Part shown: positions 12,464 to 13,545 of the stretch, in pieces
Position numbering within the stretch: position 1 is the stretch's first letter
How the letters are laid out: each line of letters begins with the position of its first letter
NCBI GenBank assembly: GCA_003557065.1
Contig: PWPS01000036.1
Location: forward strand, 1-13,545
Direction of reading: 5' to 3'
From: Candidatus Nealsoniibacteriota bacterium
GTDB taxonomy: Bacteria > Patescibacteriota > Minisyncoccia > Minisyncoccales > PWPS01
Length of the DNA: 13,545 nt
The notes under the pieces: generated by a model
The model's database searches: none
Told to the model about the DNA's origin: nothing
What the model saw: only the letters and a program-made list of their open reading frames with translations
Made by a program: the position numbers and the translations under genes

Positions 12464-13363
12464 TTAATTTTTCAAATTGTAAGCCGTTTTGTAAAGAATA
12501 TACTTCCACCGAACAGTAATATCTCTAGCTTCGGGATAAATCACTTCTTTACCACCGAACCCTTTCTTGAATCTTGTAACTCCCGGCATCTTTTCTTCAT
12601 CGATTCCCCAAAAATCATAGATCGAACATCCTCTTTCTTTTGCCGCTTTCATTATTTCGAAATTGAGGAGTGAAGGAGCGCAAAGACTTCTTTTTTCATA
12701 ATTCAGACCGGCATGAAGATAGAAAGCTCTATCACCGAAACAAGCAAATAAAGCTCCGGATACCGGGATATCATCATGATAAGCCATGAAAAGGCTCACA
12801 TCTTCAATCTGCAGAAATTTTCGAAAATAATCGTCATCGTACGTATTAAATCTTTGTCTCTCGGAAGACTTTCGCAACAAGAAAATGAAATCTTCTATAT
12901 TATTACTATCTTCAATTCTAACACCTTCTCTTTTTGCTCTCCGTACACCGTATCTGATATCTTTATCAAAACCCGAATATAGATCCGATCTTAGATCTAT
13001 CTGCAGAGTTTTTCCCGGCTGATGACGAGAAAAAGCTCTTTTCCCACTCTCTTCCTTATGCAGGGGTTCAATTCTGATAAAATCCGGACCCTTCAACTGT
13101 TCAAAGAGTAGTTTTAAGAACTCTTTTTGATATTTCGCGTTGCAGACCGGACCATAGGGAATGTAAAGATATTTTCCAAATGGAAGCTTCTCTGTAAAAA
13201 TCTGACAAACACCTATCAAATCATCCTTGTAAAGACCCAATCTCTTTACTTCTTGATAGTTTTTTCTAAATTCACCCCATTGCCACGACTGAAGGAATTG
13301 GGGATTATTTTTTTTTAAATAATTATTCCACTCCTCCTTACTTTCGATAGAAAATAATTTCAT
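12464..13363 (-). CDS. FemX/MurM-like peptidoglycan bridge aminoacyltransferase, copy 1
   Basis: FemABX-family lipid II aminoacyltransferase of 299 residues using aminoacyl-tRNA as donor. The family features are more canonical than in copy 2: QSWQWGEFRKNYQEVKRLGL (25-44), PFGKYLYIPYGPV (61-73), LQIDLRSDLYSGFDKDIRYGVRRAKREGV (120-148), FMAYHDDIPVSGALFACFGDRAFYLHAG (192-219) and the conserved C-terminal WGIDEE...GFGG block at 252-274. It lacks the long coiled coil of FemA. The ATG overlaps the serS stop (ATGA), placing it directly after the enzyme that charges tRNA-Ser; serine or alanine transfer as in MurM is a reasonable inference only. The gene ends 3 nt before copy 2, and the pair probably arose by tandem duplication. 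Confidence 0.93.
   Translation of the reverse strand: MKLFSIESKEEWNNYLKKNNPQFLQSWQWGEFRKNYQEVKRLGLYKDDLIGVCQIFTEKLPFGKYLYIPYGPVCNAKYQKEFLKLLFEQLKGPDFIRIEPLHKEESGKRAFSRHQPGKTLQIDLRSDLYSGFDKDIRYGVRRAKREGVRIEDSNNIEDFIFLLRKSSERQRFNTYDDDYFRKFLQIEDVSLFMAYHDDIPVSGALFACFGDRAFYLHAGLNYEKRSLCAPSLLNFEIMKAAKERGCSIYDFWGIDEEKMPGVTRFKKGFGGKEVIYPEARDITVRWKYILYKTAYNLKN
12518..12611 (-). repeat. Near-identical tract shared with femX copy 2 (this copy)
   Basis: Partner of 11594-11687: 92 of 94 bp identical, at a constant offset of 924 bp, in the segment coding for the C-terminal WGIDEE...GFGG block. Confidence 0.95.
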
Positions 13364-13545
13364 CCGATTTTTTTAAAGGGTAAATATTTATGAAGAGCTT
13401 CCGGAATATCTATACTTCCATCCTCATTCTGATTGTTTTCAAGTAAGCAAATCAAAATCCTCCCGATCGCAAAAGCTGTTCCATTCAATGTGTGAACAAA
13501 GTTAACTCCTTCTTTCTCCCTGTATCTGATGTTTAGTCTTCTGGC
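13360..13545 (-). CDS. serS: Seryl-tRNA synthetase, C-terminal end only
   Basis: Class II aminoacyl-tRNA synthetase that charges tRNA-Ser (and tRNA-Sec where present). Only the last 61 residues lie in the window; the gene runs off the right edge. They contain the end of the catalytic core with class II motif 3, FVHTLNGTAFAIGRILICLLE, then the family's closing stretch NQNEDGSIDIPEALHKYLPF. In serine enzymes this reads close to 'HTLNGSglAvgR...ENyQ..DGsi.iPevLrpym', so the call is firm. The TGA stop (13362-13360) overlaps the ATG of the first femX-like gene, so serS is the visible head of the long leftward operon. The promoter must lie beyond the window. Confidence 0.95.
   Translation of the reverse strand, partial: ARRLNIRYREKEGVNFVHTLNGTAFAIGRILICLLENNQNEDGSIDIPEALHKYLPFKKIG

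Noticed and set aside
1..13545. Alternative genetic code with UGA as glycine or tryptophan
   Set aside because: UGA ends at least six genes exactly where the family C-terminus is expected and where the next gene starts by ATGA overlap.
1..13545. CRISPR arrays, insertion sequences, tRNA or rRNA genes, prophage
   Set aside because: No regularly spaced repeats, transposase or integrase motifs, or RNA gene signatures were seen; the only long repeat is the femX paralog tract.

Overview
The window is AT-rich bacterial DNA with very short intergenic spaces. It looks like a small-genome bacterium of the Candidate Phyla Radiation (Patescibacteria) type. That placement is an inference from several traits: genes chained by ATGA and 14-nt overlaps, a short MurF without the usual N-terminal domain, tandem FemX-like proteins, a PIF1-type helicase next to rarA, and a many-TM orphan histidine kinase. 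UGA is an ordinary stop codon here (it ends serS, the second femX, ftsQ and the helicase), so the UGA-as-glycine lineages are excluded. No tRNA, rRNA, CRISPR array or insertion sequence was seen.

Left part (1-4630). The 3' end of a secreted-type beta-rich protein (CsgG-like by pattern) runs rightward to a strong terminator. Facing it are three leftward genes: an all-helical protein with aspartate-rich motifs reminiscent of class I isoprenoid synthases, an orphan histidine kinase 8 nt after it, and a basic helical protein of unknown function with its own candidate promoter. A pair of back-to-back promoters near 4100-4161 drives the helical protein/kinase unit leftward and a 95-residue small protein rightward.

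Middle part (4580-6760). A two-gene oxidative-stress unit follows: a PerR-type Fur-family repressor and a classical rubrerythrin. A Fur/PerR-like operator lies on the predicted transcription start, so autoregulation by peroxide is likely. A bidirectional terminator separates this unit from a leftward 7-TM membrane protein. A second back-to-back promoter pair (6449-6511) serves the 7-TM gene and a 72-residue small protein whose Shine-Dalgarno sequence is unusually complete.

Right part (6747-13545). One long leftward operon runs serS (3' end only), femX-like 1, femX-like 2, murF, ftsQ, PIF1-like helicase, rarA and a DUF805 membrane protein. Every junction is a 4- or 14-nt overlap or a 3-nt gap, so the eight genes are probably co-transcribed and translationally coupled. 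Its theme is wall synthesis and division: seryl-tRNA supply, tRNA-dependent addition of amino acids to lipid II, the D-Ala-D-Ala ligase and a divisome scaffold. Two replication-fork repair ATPases are attached. The femX copies share a 70-bp stretch of perfect nucleotide identity, which suggests gene conversion.
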